Source of the DNA: Lotus japonicus
Taxonomy: Eukaryota; Streptophyta; Magnoliopsida; Fabales; Fabaceae
Length of the DNA: 64,000 nucleotides
Direction: 5' to 3'
Assembly (NCBI RefSeq): GCF_012489685.1
Contig: NC_080041.1
Span: forward strand, 24,293,780-24,357,779
In this document: one piece after another, positions 34,057 to 45,575 of the stretch
Position numbering within the stretch: the first letter of the stretch is position 1
How the letters are laid out: every line of letters starts with the position of its first letter
The notes under the pieces: model-generated
The model's database searches: none
Told to the model about the DNA's origin: nothing
What the model saw: the letters and a program-made list of their open reading frames with translations, nothing else
Position numbers and translations under genes: made by a program

Positions 34057-35272
34057 ATGGCTGCCACCATTGAAGCGCAAAAAGATGTCTACAGTGCAAA
34101 GCCTCCTATGTTTGATGGGCAAAGATTTGAGTACTGGAAAGACAGGATTGAAAGCTTCTTTCTGGGCTTTGATGCGGATCTCTGGGATATTATAGTGGAT
34201 GGCTACGATCGTCCAGTGATGTTGATGGCAAGAAGATCTCCAGATCAGAGATGTCTGCAGAAAAAAAGAAGCTTTACTCACTGCATCACAAAGCTAGAAC
34301 TATTCTTCTAAGCGCCATTTCTTATGAAGAATACCAAAAGATAACAGATCGTGAGTATGCTAACGGTATCTTTGATTCCTTGAAGATGACCCATGAAGGA
34401 AACAAGAAGGTGAAAGAGTCAAAGTCATTGTCTTTGATCAGGAAGTATGAATCTTTTCAAATGGAATCTAGTGAATCCATTGAAGATATGTTTTCCAGGT
34501 TTCAGCTGCTCATTGCTGGAATAAGACCCCTCAACAAAAGCTATACCACTGCTGATCATGTCATGAGGATTCTTAGAGGTCTTCCTGAGAGCTGGATGCC
34601 CTTGATAACCTCCTTGGAGCTGACTAGAGATGTTGAGCAGATGAGTTTGGAAGAACTCATACGCATACTGAAGTGTCATGAACTGAAGCGTGCTGAACAT
34701 CAAGATCAGAAGAAGAAGTCTATTGCCTTGAAATCCAAATCTGAAAAGGCTAAAGCTCTCCAAGCAGAAGAAGAAGAATCTAAAGAAGCCTCTGAAGATT
34801 CTGATGAGGATGAGCTGACTCTGATCTCTAGAAGGCATAACCGCATCTGGAAACACAAGCAGAGCAAGTACAAAGGCTCTGGAAAGAATAAAGGAAAGAA
34901 TGAATCTTCTTCTGTCAGAAGAAATCTTCATCAAAGGAAGTCACATGCTTTGAATGCAAAGAATCAGGGCACTACAAGAGTGATTGTCCTAAGCTGAAAA
35001 AGGACAAGAAGCCAAAGAAGCATTTCAAAGCTAAGAAAGGCCTCATGGTGACTTTTGATGAATCAGAGTCAGAGGATGTTGACTCTGATGGAGAAGTTGC
35101 TGAAGGACTCATGGCTATTGTCAAAAACAAAGAAGCAGAGTCAAAAGAAGCAACTAACTCTGAATCAGCATCAGAGGAAGATCCAGACTCTGACGATGAA
35201 AATGAGGTATTCGCTTCTTTCTCAACCTCTGAACTTAAATGTGCTTTGTCTGATATCATGGATAAATCATAA
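34057..35272 (+). pseudogene. SIRE-type gag, frameshifted
   Basis: ATG at 34057 opens MAATIEAQKDVYSAKPPMFD, GQRFEYWKDRIESFF, then a one-base shift near 34218 moves the frame to the phase read from 34251 (AEKKKLYSLHHKARTILLSA, YANGIFDSLKMTHEGNKKVK, MFSRFQLLIAGIRPLNKSY, HVMRILRGLPESWMPLITSL). These are UBN2/Copia gag core motifs. A second shift lies near 34920; the CCHC knuckle CFECKESGHYKSDCP is read there (34948-34992), followed by an acidic serine-rich tail with repeated SESE/DSDDE stretches to the stop at 35270. Gag forms the particle and binds RNA. SIRE gags are long and have this acidic tail. Not functional because of the shifts. Confidence 0.85.
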
Positions 35273-36123
35273 AAGGTTGAAATAGGAATTATATGTTGTT
35301 TCTAAAACTTCTACTGAACATGAAAAAATTATTTCTGAGCTAAAAGAAAATAATCATGCTTTAGTTAACTCTAACTCTGTGCTCAAAAACCAGATTATCA
35401 AGTTAGAAGAAGTTGTTGCATGTGATGCCTCTGATATAAAGAATGAATCTAAATATGAAAAATCCTCTCAAAGATTCCTAGCTAAAAGCGTAGATAGAAG
35501 CTTGATGGCTTCAATGATCTATGGCGTAAGAAAAAATGGAATGAGTGGCATTGGCTATTCTGGACCAAGTAGAAATGAGCCTCCTATGCCTAAGGCCAAA
35601 CCTCTGCATGAACATTTTGTACCCTCTGGTACTATTTTGCCTGAATCATTGCCTGCTAAAGTTGCTAAACCCTCTTGTAAAAAGGGAACTCCTTCTATGC
35701 TTAAATGTCATGCTCAAATCCCTTTATGCTATCATGTTGAGAAACCCAAGGTCATCAGAACCTCTGGGGTAACTAACAAGAAATGACCCAGAAAATGGGT
35801 ACCTAAGGATAAGATTATCTATGTTGCAAATATCCTTGATCGCTCCACTGAAACACCAATCATGGTATCTGGACAGTGGATGCTCGCGTCACATGACGGG
35901 AGAAAGGCGTATGTTCCAAGAGCTAAAACTTAAGCCTGGAGGCGAAGTTGGCTTTGGAGGCAATGAGAAGGGTAAAATTGTTGGTTCTGGTACTATTGGT
36001 GTTGATAATAGTCCATGCATTGATAATGTTCTGTTGGTAGATGACTTAAATCTAACTTATTGTCTATAAGTCAATTAGCTGACAAGGGTTATGATATAAT
36101 CTTCAATCAAAAGTCTTGCAGGG
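35273..36123 (+). pseudogene. SIRE-type pre-protease coiled region and protease
   Basis: Downstream of gag, decayed phases show Lys/Glu-rich coiled-coil-like sequence, then VDRSLMASMIYGVRKNGMSG, IGYSGPSRNEPPMPKAKPL and a stop at 35784. Next comes the protease: WYLDSGCSRHMTGE with catalytic Asp in DSG, ERRMFQELKLKPGGEVGFGG, GKIVGSGTIGV, and the start of the GAG-pre-integrase region (VDDLNLTYC). It breaks at 36123 where the Athila element is inserted; the same polyprotein continues at 60184. Confidence 0.8.
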
Positions 36124-37419
36124 TGATGACCCTATGTTAGTAGTGGTTTTAGGGTAATTTCTTTGAGTGTTTTGAGTCTCTTTCTTTGTCTCATGTAGTG
36201 TTTCATGCATTCTCGTGCATTTTTGTGTTTATTTGAATTTGAGTCAAGTTTTAGTAATTTTATGGTTTTATGAGGGTTGTTTTTGCATTTTTATAGAGTT
36301 TAGGACTTGCATGAGTTTTGCCATGATTTTGTGGGGACTAAGGTGGTTAAAAGCCCTTTGAATTTCTTGATTTTACTCCTTGTCTTGGTCCTTTAGTGCT
36401 GCAGCAGGTAACTTATGGAAAAGGAAGGCCAAGATGCAAAGGAATTGAAGAAAGCATTCAAAGGGGGAGGGGGGGGGGGTTACAAAAAGCTGAAAAGCCA
36501 CCAAGAGCGTGCAACTGGCGCTCAAGCGCCAGCACTCCAGAAGCTGGAGTTTTGCTTCTGCCTCATGGGCGCACAAGCGCCCCAGGGCAGCGCTTGAGCG
36601 CCCCAGCTCGACCATTTTTGCCTATAAATAAGGCTTAGGCCATTTTGTCAAGAACTTCTGATTTTCTTTGAGATTTTTACCAAGTATTGAAGCTTAGGGA
36701 TTGCTTTTGGGGCTTGTGAGAGGCTTCCACCTTGTAATTTCCAGGTTTCATTCACATTTCTTGTATGGATTCACTAGCCATGAGTGGCCAGTACTCTCTT
36801 TTGCTTTGGGTTCAATGTGAGTTCATGAATTTCTAGTCTTAATTCTTATCCCTATGCCCTTGTTCTTGAATCTACCTTATTTTTCAATTCTTTAATGCAC
36901 CTTTGCTTAAGGCTAAATTGCAATCATATTGGAAGATTGTTGTAATTTAGGGACTTGGGTTGGAATTGACCTCTCTTTGCTTGCTTCTAGGAATAAAGTG
37001 AGGGATTGGTTTTGTTGGCCTAAAAATTGCATGCTTATATACCTCATATAAATGACTAAGTACAGAAGGAATTGAGCTTAACTTTTAGTATGAGAGAATT
37101 GCTCATGTGAGGAATCAATGAGTGAATATCTAGGCTATAACAATAAGGGAATGATTCAAGGTTTCAATTTCATAGGGTAGGTTGTCTAGGAAGGATTGGA
37201 TGAACATTAACCCAGAGCATTTTCATTAATTGATATTTTCATTTTCTTTACTTTAGCTTATTTTGCAAACTCTTACACAAACAAACAAATCCAAGAACTG
37301 AATTTTATATGCTTTCAAACTCACAAGCTTTGAGCTTAAACCACAATTCTCACTCACGGTCCCTGTGGATTCGATATTAAAACCCGGAGATATCTGTGCA
37401 CTTGCAGATTGACCCAACA
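36124..37419 (+). repeat. 5' LTR of the Athila element, 1296 bp
   Basis: TGATGACCC...ACCCAACA. It carries a G-run (36466-36479), three GGCGCT(CA/TG)AGCGCC near-palindromes (36518-36603, one decayed), and the TATA box CCTATAAATAAGG at 36620-36632. Compared with the 3' LTR it has about 430 extra bases (roughly 36797-37230). Confidence 0.9.
36514..36604. promoter_or_regulatory. Near-palindrome cluster upstream of the Athila TATA box
   Basis: GGCGCTCAAGCGCC (about 36517), GGCGCACAAGCGCC (36568) and CAGCGCTTGAGCGCC (36590) lie within 110 bases upstream of the TATA box at 36621. The 3' LTR has four such copies (59698-59805). The same arrangement is found in LTRs at 31316-31430, 51107-51215 and 57750-57860. 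Candidate transcription-factor sites or hairpins; function not known. Confidence 0.55.
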
Positions 37420-37425
37420 AGTTTT

Positions 37426-37443
37426 TGGCGCCGTTGCTGGGGA
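37426..37443 (+). promoter_or_regulatory. Primer-binding site (tRNA-Asp) of the Athila element
   Basis: TGGCGCCGTTGCTGGGGA, the complement of the tRNA-Asp 3' end with one mismatch, begins seven bases after the 5' LTR. Confidence 0.85.
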
Positions 37444-37485
37444 TTGTTTGTGGTTTTCGGTTTAAGTTACAAGTTTGTAGTTTTT

Positions 37486-39203
37486 TTTTTTTGAAAATGA
37501 AAGTAGTATTATTAATAAAGCAACCATGAGTAAAAGTTCTCAAGGCCGAAAAGAAGTACAAGATATAGATCTCAAAAAACCACCCCAAGCGAAACCCTAC
37601 CTACCATATGGATATGAACTAGTTCTTAAGAGTGAGCCTCATTAAAACTGTGCTAAGCAAAGCCCAATGGTAAAAAACCTAGCAAGGAAAAATAGTACCA
37701 TATCCTTAAAATTGCCAATTTTGCATCCCTTACAATAAAAGAAATCACACATAAAATGACCCAGCCATCCCAATAGCACTACATTCCTTCAATAAAATGC
37801 TCCACCAATGCAACACCGAAATCAGATCCTTGATGAAAAGATAGTCTAAGCCTCACCAATGCAGCACCAAAATCAGATTACACCTCACCAAGAAAAAGAA
37901 ATCCTTCCAGCTAACATCTAAGAGAAATATCTCCTCAAAACATCAATATCAGCCCATGGTAAAGCAAAGAAGTGCAGCAACTCAGCTCCCTGAAAATTTG
38001 CATTCCAGTTTAATCTTCAAACCTGTTATCAAAACCACTGGTTCCAAATTCCATACTGTCAAAGAGATCAAGTTTGCAGTAATTATCCAAAAAGATACAA
38101 CCTCCACTAAGGTTGCCCTTTAATAGTACTCCATTCCTCATTAGATAGCAATTTAGCTTCCACAATCATATCAACCAGCAAAAACCAAAACCATATATAT
38201 CACATAAAATGTATATACCATTTTATGGGTCCTTAAGAGCTTATGTTATTCTCCTCTAATCACATAGCACATCTACCATATGAGACTAAGAGCCACCAGC
38301 ACCCTACACGAGCCCTTTGAAACAACAAAAAAGTTGGGATAGGCAGTGGATAGGATTGACATTCCATTCATACAAAGATGAGCGAAGTCCCTTTACATTG
38401 GCAGAAAGCCATCGCCAAGCTCCCAATTGACCAAGATCAAAGACAGATTTAGCATCTAGAGTGAAAATGATTGAGTACCCCTTGTACTTCACTTAATTTA
38501 TATATTTCATTACCTTGAGCATGATTCGCCCACCCAGTTAGCAACATCGTCGTTCTTCTTTTATTATATCTCATGCAACAGCAAACATCTCCAATTGACC
38601 AAAAAAACCCGACATGTTAACTAAGGTGTGGGTGATTGAGACGAATTTGAGCTTCGAGACCTTTTATCATCAACGCTTCTGACCCTCGTGCCTTGAAACC
38701 CAAACGCTTGCCAATCAACCAAGTTCGCTGCGCACGCGTCGACCCACCATCCTCCCCTTGAACTAGTTCCAAAAAATCAGAGGGCAAGGGCTTTGGATTA
38801 TTCTTGCTTCCCTTTGGACGCCCCCGTTGAGAACTTTTCCTCGAAGAATTAGTGTGAGGAGACACCACCACACGCGGCGACGTCGGAGCATCAACAACTT
38901 CACACGTCTGAGGCACCGTGCAAGTTTGCATCAACGATTCTGACGCACGTGGAGAAGGAGGGTTTGAAATAATGGTATCTTGGTTTCTCACAATTTGATG
39001 TGGTGAAGTATGAACAAACTGGAGCTTATTTTGATGCACTAAAGAAGCTGCTGGATACACGGTATTCTCAATTTCCGCTGCAGCCAAACACGTCTGACCA
39101 TATAAGCTTGAAAACGAGTTTTGTTTGGCATCTGCTACAGGCAAACACGTCTTTGCCCCTTGATGATAGTTAACAAACCATGGGTCCCAGTAAAAATAAA
39201 AAG
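37486..39203 (-). mobile_element. LINE (L1-type) insertion, internally deleted
   Basis: A 20-bp target duplication GTTACAAGTTTGTAGTTTTT lies at 37466-37485 and 39204-39223. A T-run at the left is the poly(A) tail on the minus strand. The minus-strand 3' end has the plant LINE ending (TTGTACTTCTTTTCGG and TTTATTAATAATACTACTTTC). ORF1 C-terminus and a short ORF2 C-terminal remnant (GWANHAQGNEIYKLSEVQG in the 38480-38540 region) are present, while most of ORF2 is gone. It lies between the Athila primer-binding site and gag. Confidence 0.85.
38617..39144 (-). pseudogene. LINE ORF1 C-terminal part
   Basis: A minus-strand open frame of 175 codons. Serine/threonine-rich N-part (VHTSPHQIVRNQDTIISNPP), then an AT-hook-like core RGRPKGSKNNPKP and the end WLIGKRLGFKARGSEALMIK before the stop. 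The GRPKGSKN...IGK.LG order is what plant L1 ORF1 proteins show near their C-terminus; ORF1 is an RNA-binding chaperone of the LINE particle. The N-terminal RNA-binding and knuckle regions are missing because the insertion is 5'-truncated at 39203. Confidence 0.65.
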
Positions 39204-39275
39204 GTTACAAGTTTGTAGTTTTTCATTGCATTGAACATGTATTACTAACCTTTCTTTGGTTGTGTATTTCAGTTT

Positions 39276-42200
39276 ATGCAAGGTAGGCTTGGCACGGATC
39301 CATTGGAGTTTGATCCGGAGCCTGAACGTACCCTCCATCATCGTCGAGCTCAGCAAAGAGCTGCTGAGATAGCCGCCATGGCTGCCCATATGACGGAGGA
39401 GGAATTGCAAGCCCACATTGAAGAAAGAGTGAATGAGCCTATTGCTCAAAGACTTCAAGAGCAAGAAGCAGAGAATGCCAATCGTTCTCTTAGAGACCTC
39501 ACCTCGGCTGCTGTAACGCCCCGATTTCTCGAGTGTTACACAGTAACTAATTAACCAATTTTCATAAAGAGTTTTCGTCGATTCACTTATTAATCTTGAA
39601 TTAATGATAAAAGTTCAATTTTACAAAATTCTCGAAACTTAACCATTTCAAACTTGCGGAAATAAACATCAACCTAAACCTCAAACTTTATTAATCATTG
39701 AAAAGAGTATGAAATAAATATCCGGAAGAAAACTTCAAAGTAAATTACATCAAGTTAAACTATCTCAACTAAAATAAAGTAATGGTTCAATACTTCCAAA
39801 ACTCGGTACTCTCAACCCAAAAGAAAAATGGATGTCTCACAACCCAACCATATCCTTGGCCCCTTCCTCTTTATCTTCTTCCTCTTCATCAGAAGTGTAG
39901 TCGTCATCTGTAGTGGCTCGTCACGTAGCATCAACTCCCAAGAATGAGTCGTCGCCATTATCTTCACGACCATCTACCCCCCCAAATAAACACATAGCAA
40001 ACAAGCAGGGTCAGGTCCAACAAAAAGAATGATAATGACAAAATCAACAACAACATATATAATATAAGTACATTATATGTCTTTTATGGGAAAGAGTCAG
40101 TTACTAACGGAATCTCACTTCACACAACCCACCAAAACTTCCATGGCCATCTTCGTGCTTCCGCAGAGGCACGGTTATCACGGTGACCGCAGTCAACCAA
40201 ATCACGTGGAGCCGCAATGATCCACAAAGTTCACGGTGACCGCAGTCAACCAAATCACGTGAAGCCACACCGGACCACCAGGTTCACGGGAGACCGCAGT
40301 CAACCCAAATAACTCCCTCGCGTGCAAGGTACCATCGTTCTCATGGACCATAGTCTACCTGACCTATGTCCAAATTATTCACATTTACTTGCAAGCGAGT
40401 TTATTACACTTTTCTCTTTGTTAAGTCTCTAAAGTCAATCCTAGAGTCTTATCATACTCTTTATACAACAACCTTCACAACACAACATTCACAGGTTACA
40501 AGGGAATTACGGCTAGGTGAGCGACCCTTGAACCATTAACTGAGAAAATAAATATAATCCACGTAAAGGAACGCAAGAACATTCACTCATGCATAATATA
40601 TCATCGCAACTTCAACATATTGACAGCAGAAGCAACTTTCACAAAAATAGAGCCACAGAATGCATCTTTCAACCAAAAATCACGTATGATACCTTTCTAG
40701 AAAGCTATTTTAAATATCTACAACTCTCTAGTTACACACTTGTTCATTTGACTCCCAGAATTAGGTGATATTAGGCCTTAAAGCTAACTGTCCGGAACAG
40801 GAAAGACAGCAGGTGTGACAGTTACTAAACACGACCCCCAGATCACATTACTAAACCAAAAATTATGAATTTTATATGTCTGGAAAGATATTTTGAAAAT
40901 CTACAACTTTCATTTTAATCACTTTTTCATTTGATGACCATAAACAGGTAAAAAGGGGCTCTGAAGTCCGCTGTCCAGTACAGGAAACTGGCAGCGAAAC
41001 TCCCATGGCTCTATGGTTTTCAAAAATAATTTTCCTTCCTTCCCCTTTGATCATGGCAATCTTGGTACAGCCCCAACAACCCAAATATCCACTCAAAATT
41101 TCAGAACCAAACATTTAGCAAGGATCATGTTATAACAAGTGCAAAATAGCACAAAACTTAACAAATACCATGGCAACTCGCATAAAATCATAGATTCAGA
41201 TCATAAACAACGTTTGAGGATCATATTCATGACTTTTCAAGAGAAAAATCCCAGCAAGCAAGCATGTACAGGTAATCATGCAAAAACAGTCCAAAACTCA
41301 AGTTGTTTCTCATGGCAATTCATGACATATTCCCTAAAGAACCTACCCATTCCTAGAACCAGCCCTTACCTCGGGTTTTGAATGAATTTAGATGAAAAGA
41401 AGCAGGATTTTGATGGAGAGAAGTGAAGAATAGAAAGAGCTTCCTCTGCTGTCCAAAATTCTCCTTCCTCCACGTGCTTCCTCTCCTTCTCGCGTTTCCT
41501 CTCCTTCCTTGCGGTTTTTCTCTCTTTCTCGTGTCTCCTCCTCCTTGGTGGGCGGTGGCTGCTGGTGGTGCAAGGGTGACGAGTGGAGGCCTCTTAGGAG
41601 CAAGGGGAAGGGTGCTGGTTTGCTTGTTTGGTTGGTGTTTACGTGAAATATTTTCTGGTGCTGTTTTGCATGTAAGAAAATAAGGATTTCACTCTAATCC
41701 TTGCCTATAGGTGGCGGCCAGGGCTTGTGTGGGCTAGGGTTCTGGTTTCAGATCTGATACAGCCCAAGAAAAGAGTATTAATGACTCATTAAAGCTCATA
41801 ATTCAGAGGAAAAACCAGCTGCAGCCCCCTTCCTTTTCCATGGGCAGCCGGCGGCTCACCAAGCCTCAGGGTTTTCAAAACCCTTGCTTCTTTCCTTGGA
41901 TCAGCCTTCCTTGGCCCATAATGCTCCATTCAGCCTAAGAACCTTCTGATTATGAGTTTAATCCACCACTTAACCCAAATTAAAAAGGTTTAAGCCCAAA
42001 ACACAAACCCAACTTTTAATAAAATTTCGTAGGTACTGTACAGCCCGACCTTTGCTCATTAAAACAGGGATATCTGGAGCTACAGATATCGGATTTACAC
42101 GAAACCACATCGAGAATTTTCTTAACTTAAAGGGCTACAACTCTCATGAAGGAAGTTTTCCCAAATGAAGTCGTTAAGACCCTCTAAAAATTCGCACAAG

Positions 42201-42988
42201 TTGACAGTTCTAATCTGCCAGTTATCAAACATTAGCTAAAACTTCAATTTTATTCAAACTTCCATAAAATTGTTCCAAATTGAACTTAGGGCCTTACAGC
42301 TGCCATGAGCTACGATTATCCGGGCAGCATAGTTTCCCCCGATGGCACGGGAAATTTTGAGCTGAGGCCGGCATTCATCAATTTGGTGAGCCAAAATCAG
42401 TACGGTGGAGGTGCTCTTGAAGATCCTCTTGCACACATGGAGCGGTTCATCCGCAATTGCAACACCTACAGAGTTTAGAATGTTTCAGCGGACACCATCC
42501 GCTTGAGTTTGTTCCCTTTTTCATTGAGGGATACTGCTGAAGAGTGGTTGAATTCATAGCCCCAAGGTAGCATTACATCTTGGGAGGACTTGGCTGAGAA
42601 ATTCACCACAAGGTTTGTTCCAAGAGCCCTCTTGAGAAAGCTCAAGAATGACATCATGACTTTTGCTCAATCCACCGATGAAAATCTCTTTGAAGCTTGG
42701 GAAAGGTTCAAAAATCTCTTGAGGAGGTGTCCTCAACATAACCTCACCCAAGCGGAACAAGTAGCAAAGTTCTATGATGGTCTTCAATATTCTTCGAGGT
42801 TTGGCTTGGATGTGGCTTCAAACGGTGAGTTCGATGCCTTACTTCCACAAGTGGGGTACGAGTTGATTGAAAAAATGGCTATAAGGGCCATGAACTCAAG
42901 TAATGAACGCCAAGCCCGAAGAGGGGTCCTAGAGGTTGAGGCTTATGATCAGCTCATGGCCTCCAACAAGCAACTCACAAGCAAATGA
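39276..42988 (+). pseudogene. Athila gag N-terminal half, split by a solo LTR
   Basis: From ATG 39276 the phase reads MQGRLGTDPLEFDPEPERTL through an E/Q-rich helical segment (MTEEELQAHIEERVNEPIAQ) to 39511. It is interrupted by solo LTR D and resumes in phase at 42304 (MSYDYPGSIVSPDGTGNFEL, PAFINLVSQNQYGGGALEDP, LAHMERFIRNCNTY). Stops at 42476 and 42557. The retrotrans_gag core follows: FPFSLRDTAEEWLNS, ITSWEDLAEKFTTRFVP, TDENLFEAWERFKNLLRRCP, VAKFYDGLQYSSRFGLDVAS. A one-base loss near 42984 shifts the remainder into the frame of the next entry. Gag of Athila elements; broken here. Confidence 0.88.
39512..42298 (-). mobile_element. Solo LTR D, Tekay/Del-type, 2787 bp
   Basis: Begins TGTAACGCCCCGATTTCTCG, ends GGGCCTTACA, with the 5-bp duplication GCTGC at 39507-39511 and 42299-42303. 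It shares its first ~100 bases and a CACGGTGACCGCAGTCAACC repeat region (40176-40310) with LTR A, so the two are one family. No gene inside; frames there are short and unsupported. Confidence 0.92.
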
Positions 42989-44679
42989 ATGAGATTCAAA
43001 ATCAAATGAAGACTACCAAGATTGGTGGTCGAGTTGCCAAATTGGAGTGTGTGACTTGTGGAGGGCCACATGACAGCGAAGAATGCCCAGAGACTAGACC
43101 GAAGGAGGAAGTGAAGGTCATGGGTCAAGCTCGGAATGACCCATTTTCAAATACTTACAATCCAGGATGGAGGAATCACCCTAATTTCTCTTGGAGGCAA
43201 GGTAACAATGGGCAAGGAAGTGGCTTTCAAAGGCAATTTCCTAGCCAAGGATTCCAAGGCCAAAGCTCAAGGCAGCCACAAGAGAGAGTAGAAGGTGAAA
43301 GTGGCGGTTCCAAGAAAAGCTTAGAGGAGTTGGTGCAGACTTTCATCAACCGAACGGAGAATAATTACAAAAATCAAGAAGCGGCTATTAAGAACTTAGA
43401 GAATCAATTTGGCCAGCTGGCCAAGCAAATAGCCGAAAGACCTCAAGGTAAGTTTCATTCCGATACTATCCCCAATCCCAAACAGGAGAATGCCTCTGTA
43501 GTGACTACTCGAAGTGGTAGGGTGATGAGTGAATTGAAGAAAAAAACAGAGGGTGAAAAAATTGAAAAGATAGTTGAGGGAGAAGTTGTGGTACCCATCA
43601 AGACTAAGGAAGTTCTAGACCCCACTCCTAAGGTTAGCAAGGTCCCTTTTCCTAAGGCCTTGACTAAGAAAAACATAGACAAGAAGTTCTCAAAGTTTGC
43701 GGAGGTTTTCAAGAAACTCCACATTAATATCCCTTTTTCCGATGCATTGGAGCAAGTGCCCATGTATGCTAGGTTCATGAGGGATATCTTGTCTAAGAGG
43801 AGGAGTTTAAAGATGGTTGATGAGACGGTAATGTTGACAGAAGAGTGTAGTGCTATCTTGCAGCGTAAGATGCCAATGAAAAGAAGAGACCCCGGAAGTT
43901 TCACTATTCCGGTGGAGGTTGAAGGGATGGCAGAAGTAGAAGCACTTTGTGATTTGGGGGCGAGCATCAACTTGATGCCGCTTAGCATGTTTGAGAGGTT
44001 GGATCTAGGAGAGGTGACACCAACAATGCTTTCTTTACAAATGGCGGATCGGTCCCTCAAGACACCATATGGGATTGTGGAGGATGTTATGGTGAGGGTG
44101 GACAAGTATGTGTTCCCCGTGGATTTCGTTGTGCTTGACATGGAAGAAGATGAGAAGATTCCGCTCATTCTTGGCCGACCTTTCTTAGCTACTGGTAGGG
44201 CTAAGATTGATGTCGACAAGGGTCATCTCATCCTTCGTGTTGGTAAGGAAAAAGTAAGATTCTCTGTTTTCAATCCCATGTTAGGGACTAACCATGTTGA
44301 TGACTTTGTCTGTGATGTGATCAAAAGTGTTCCAAAGGTTCAAGAAGAGACCCCCAAGGTGGAAAAGAAAGATGACGAGCTCCCTTGGACTCTCATAAAG
44401 CTTGTGAGTGGTAACAAGTATGGGGGGTCAAAGTACGAGAATCTCCATGCACATATGGTGAAGTTTTCCCTAGCATGTTCTCTTGGCAAGAAGGAAGGAA
44501 CGAGTGATGATGATTTGAAAATCAAACTTTTTCCCCACTCCTTGACCAAGGGAGCAAGAGTATGGTTTGATGAGCAACAAGACATAACCTCATGGGAGGA
44601 TTTGTTTCGAAGGTTTTGTGCAAGGTTCTTGCCTTGCGATTGTGGTAAGTCATTTGGAAGTAAGGAATTTCCTTCCTAA
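42985..44679 (+). pseudogene. Athila gag C-terminus and protease, fused to a second gag piece
   Basis: An uninterrupted 564-codon frame. Residues 24-37 form a CCHC knuckle (CVTCGGPHDSEECP). Q/N/G-rich linker and a helical segment (FINRTENNYKNQEAAIKNLE, NQFGQLAKQIAERPQGKF) follow. Residues about 318-430 are the aspartic protease: ALCDLGASINLMPLSMFERL with catalytic Asp in D-L-G-A-S, and KIPLILGRPFLATGRAKID. Then, instead of reverse transcriptase, residues about 480-550 read YENLHAHMVKFSLACSLGKK, IKLFPHSLTKGARVWFDEQQ and ITSWEDLFRRFCARFLP. This is a copy of the gag core from a different Athila-type lineage than the gag at 42300-42990. RT, RNase H and integrase are absent. The frame is open but has lost the normal gag start (frameshift upstream). 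Confidence 0.85.
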
Positions 44680-44814
44680 CATCAAAGGAAGGAGAGTCTA
44701 CCTTGGACTATAACAAAGGGCTGGATGGGAGTCAACCCATTGTTTTATTATTGTTGAAAATGCTTTAGGATAGTTCTTTTATTTTAAAAGAAAGAAAAAA
44801 AGAAAAAAAACACA
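44680..44814. other. Noncoding link between protease/gag fusion and third-ORF promoter region
   Basis: AT-rich with a purine run (AAAGAAAGAAAAAAAGAAAAAAA). No feature supported. Confidence 0.4.
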
Positions 44815-45136
44815 CATTTTGCCCTGGGCTGGCGCTCAAGCGCCAGCCTGTCCATAGCTTCAAGCTAGCAGGGGGACCCAGGGCGCTCAAGCGCCCCATC
44901 CTAGCGCTTGAGCGCCCAAACACGCACACGCACAGGTTTTTCATTTTTAAACACTCCTAACTCTTCATTTTCCCACTTTCTAACTTCTCTTTCTCTCTAA
45001 AACCGCCCCACTCTATACATTTACCCATTTTCTACTCTCCCCATCTCACTTACACACACTTTTGCCCACTCTCCTCTTCCCAAGTTTGCACTGCATCAGG
45101 AGCATCTCACTTGCACCCACTCACTCCAAGTTCAAG
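44815..45136 (+). promoter_or_regulatory. Candidate internal promoter and leader of the third Athila ORF
   Basis: GGCGCTCAAGCGCC-type near-palindromes at about 44829, 44882 and 44911 repeat the arrangement found upstream of the TATA box in the LTRs. They are followed by a weak TATA-like TCTATACAT near 45012 and a long pyrimidine-rich leader (CTCTTCATTTTCCCAC, CTCTCCCCATCTCAC). The leader ends CTTCAAG|GTAAGT-like (TTCAAG|GTAAGT at 45136/45137). Inferred from layout; no expression data. Confidence 0.5.
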
Positions 45137-45575
45137 GTAAGTTCCAATTTTCCACTTCCTTCCATCTAAGTTTCATGGGTTGGCAAGTTTATAACTCTTG
45201 GGGGTTATGGGTGAGTGATTTTGAGTTTGTGTAAGTTGGGTTTGGTTTTTTTTTTTTGCTTTTCATGGGCATTTTGTGCCAAATTTAGTATTGGGTATGA
45301 GATTGGTGAGAATTGGGTAGTTAGGTAGTATTAGTGTAGTTTTAGTTTTGTTTTGTGCCTTCTAAGTGTTTGTTAGAATGCTCCAATGAGTTTTTCTAGT
45401 CGATTTTGGGCAAGTGCTTTGTGGTTTATTTCTTCTCCTTGCCAACTTCACTAGAAAACTTGATTGGGTGCTCTTAGTGGTTCAAGTTTTAATTTGTGTA
45501 CATACTTTTTATTTATTTTTTACTAACATGACTAATGGTTTTGTGCGGCTTGGGGTTGTGCTAACTTTTGTGCAG
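45137..45575 (+). other. Candidate leader intron before the third Athila ORF
   Basis: Donor AAG|GTAAGT at 45137 and acceptor TTTTGTGCAG ending 45575, directly followed by the ATG at 45576. The body is T-rich as plant introns are. Removing it places the ORF start close to the leader. Confidence 0.55.

Noticed and set aside
34425..34934. 169-codon minus-strand frame over SIRE gag
   Set aside because: It is antisense to gag; the phenylalanine/leucine-rich translation mirrors the Lys/Glu-rich sense strand.
43455..44219. 254-codon minus-strand frame over the Athila protease
   Set aside because: It is antisense to a well-supported protease frame and has no recognisable domain.
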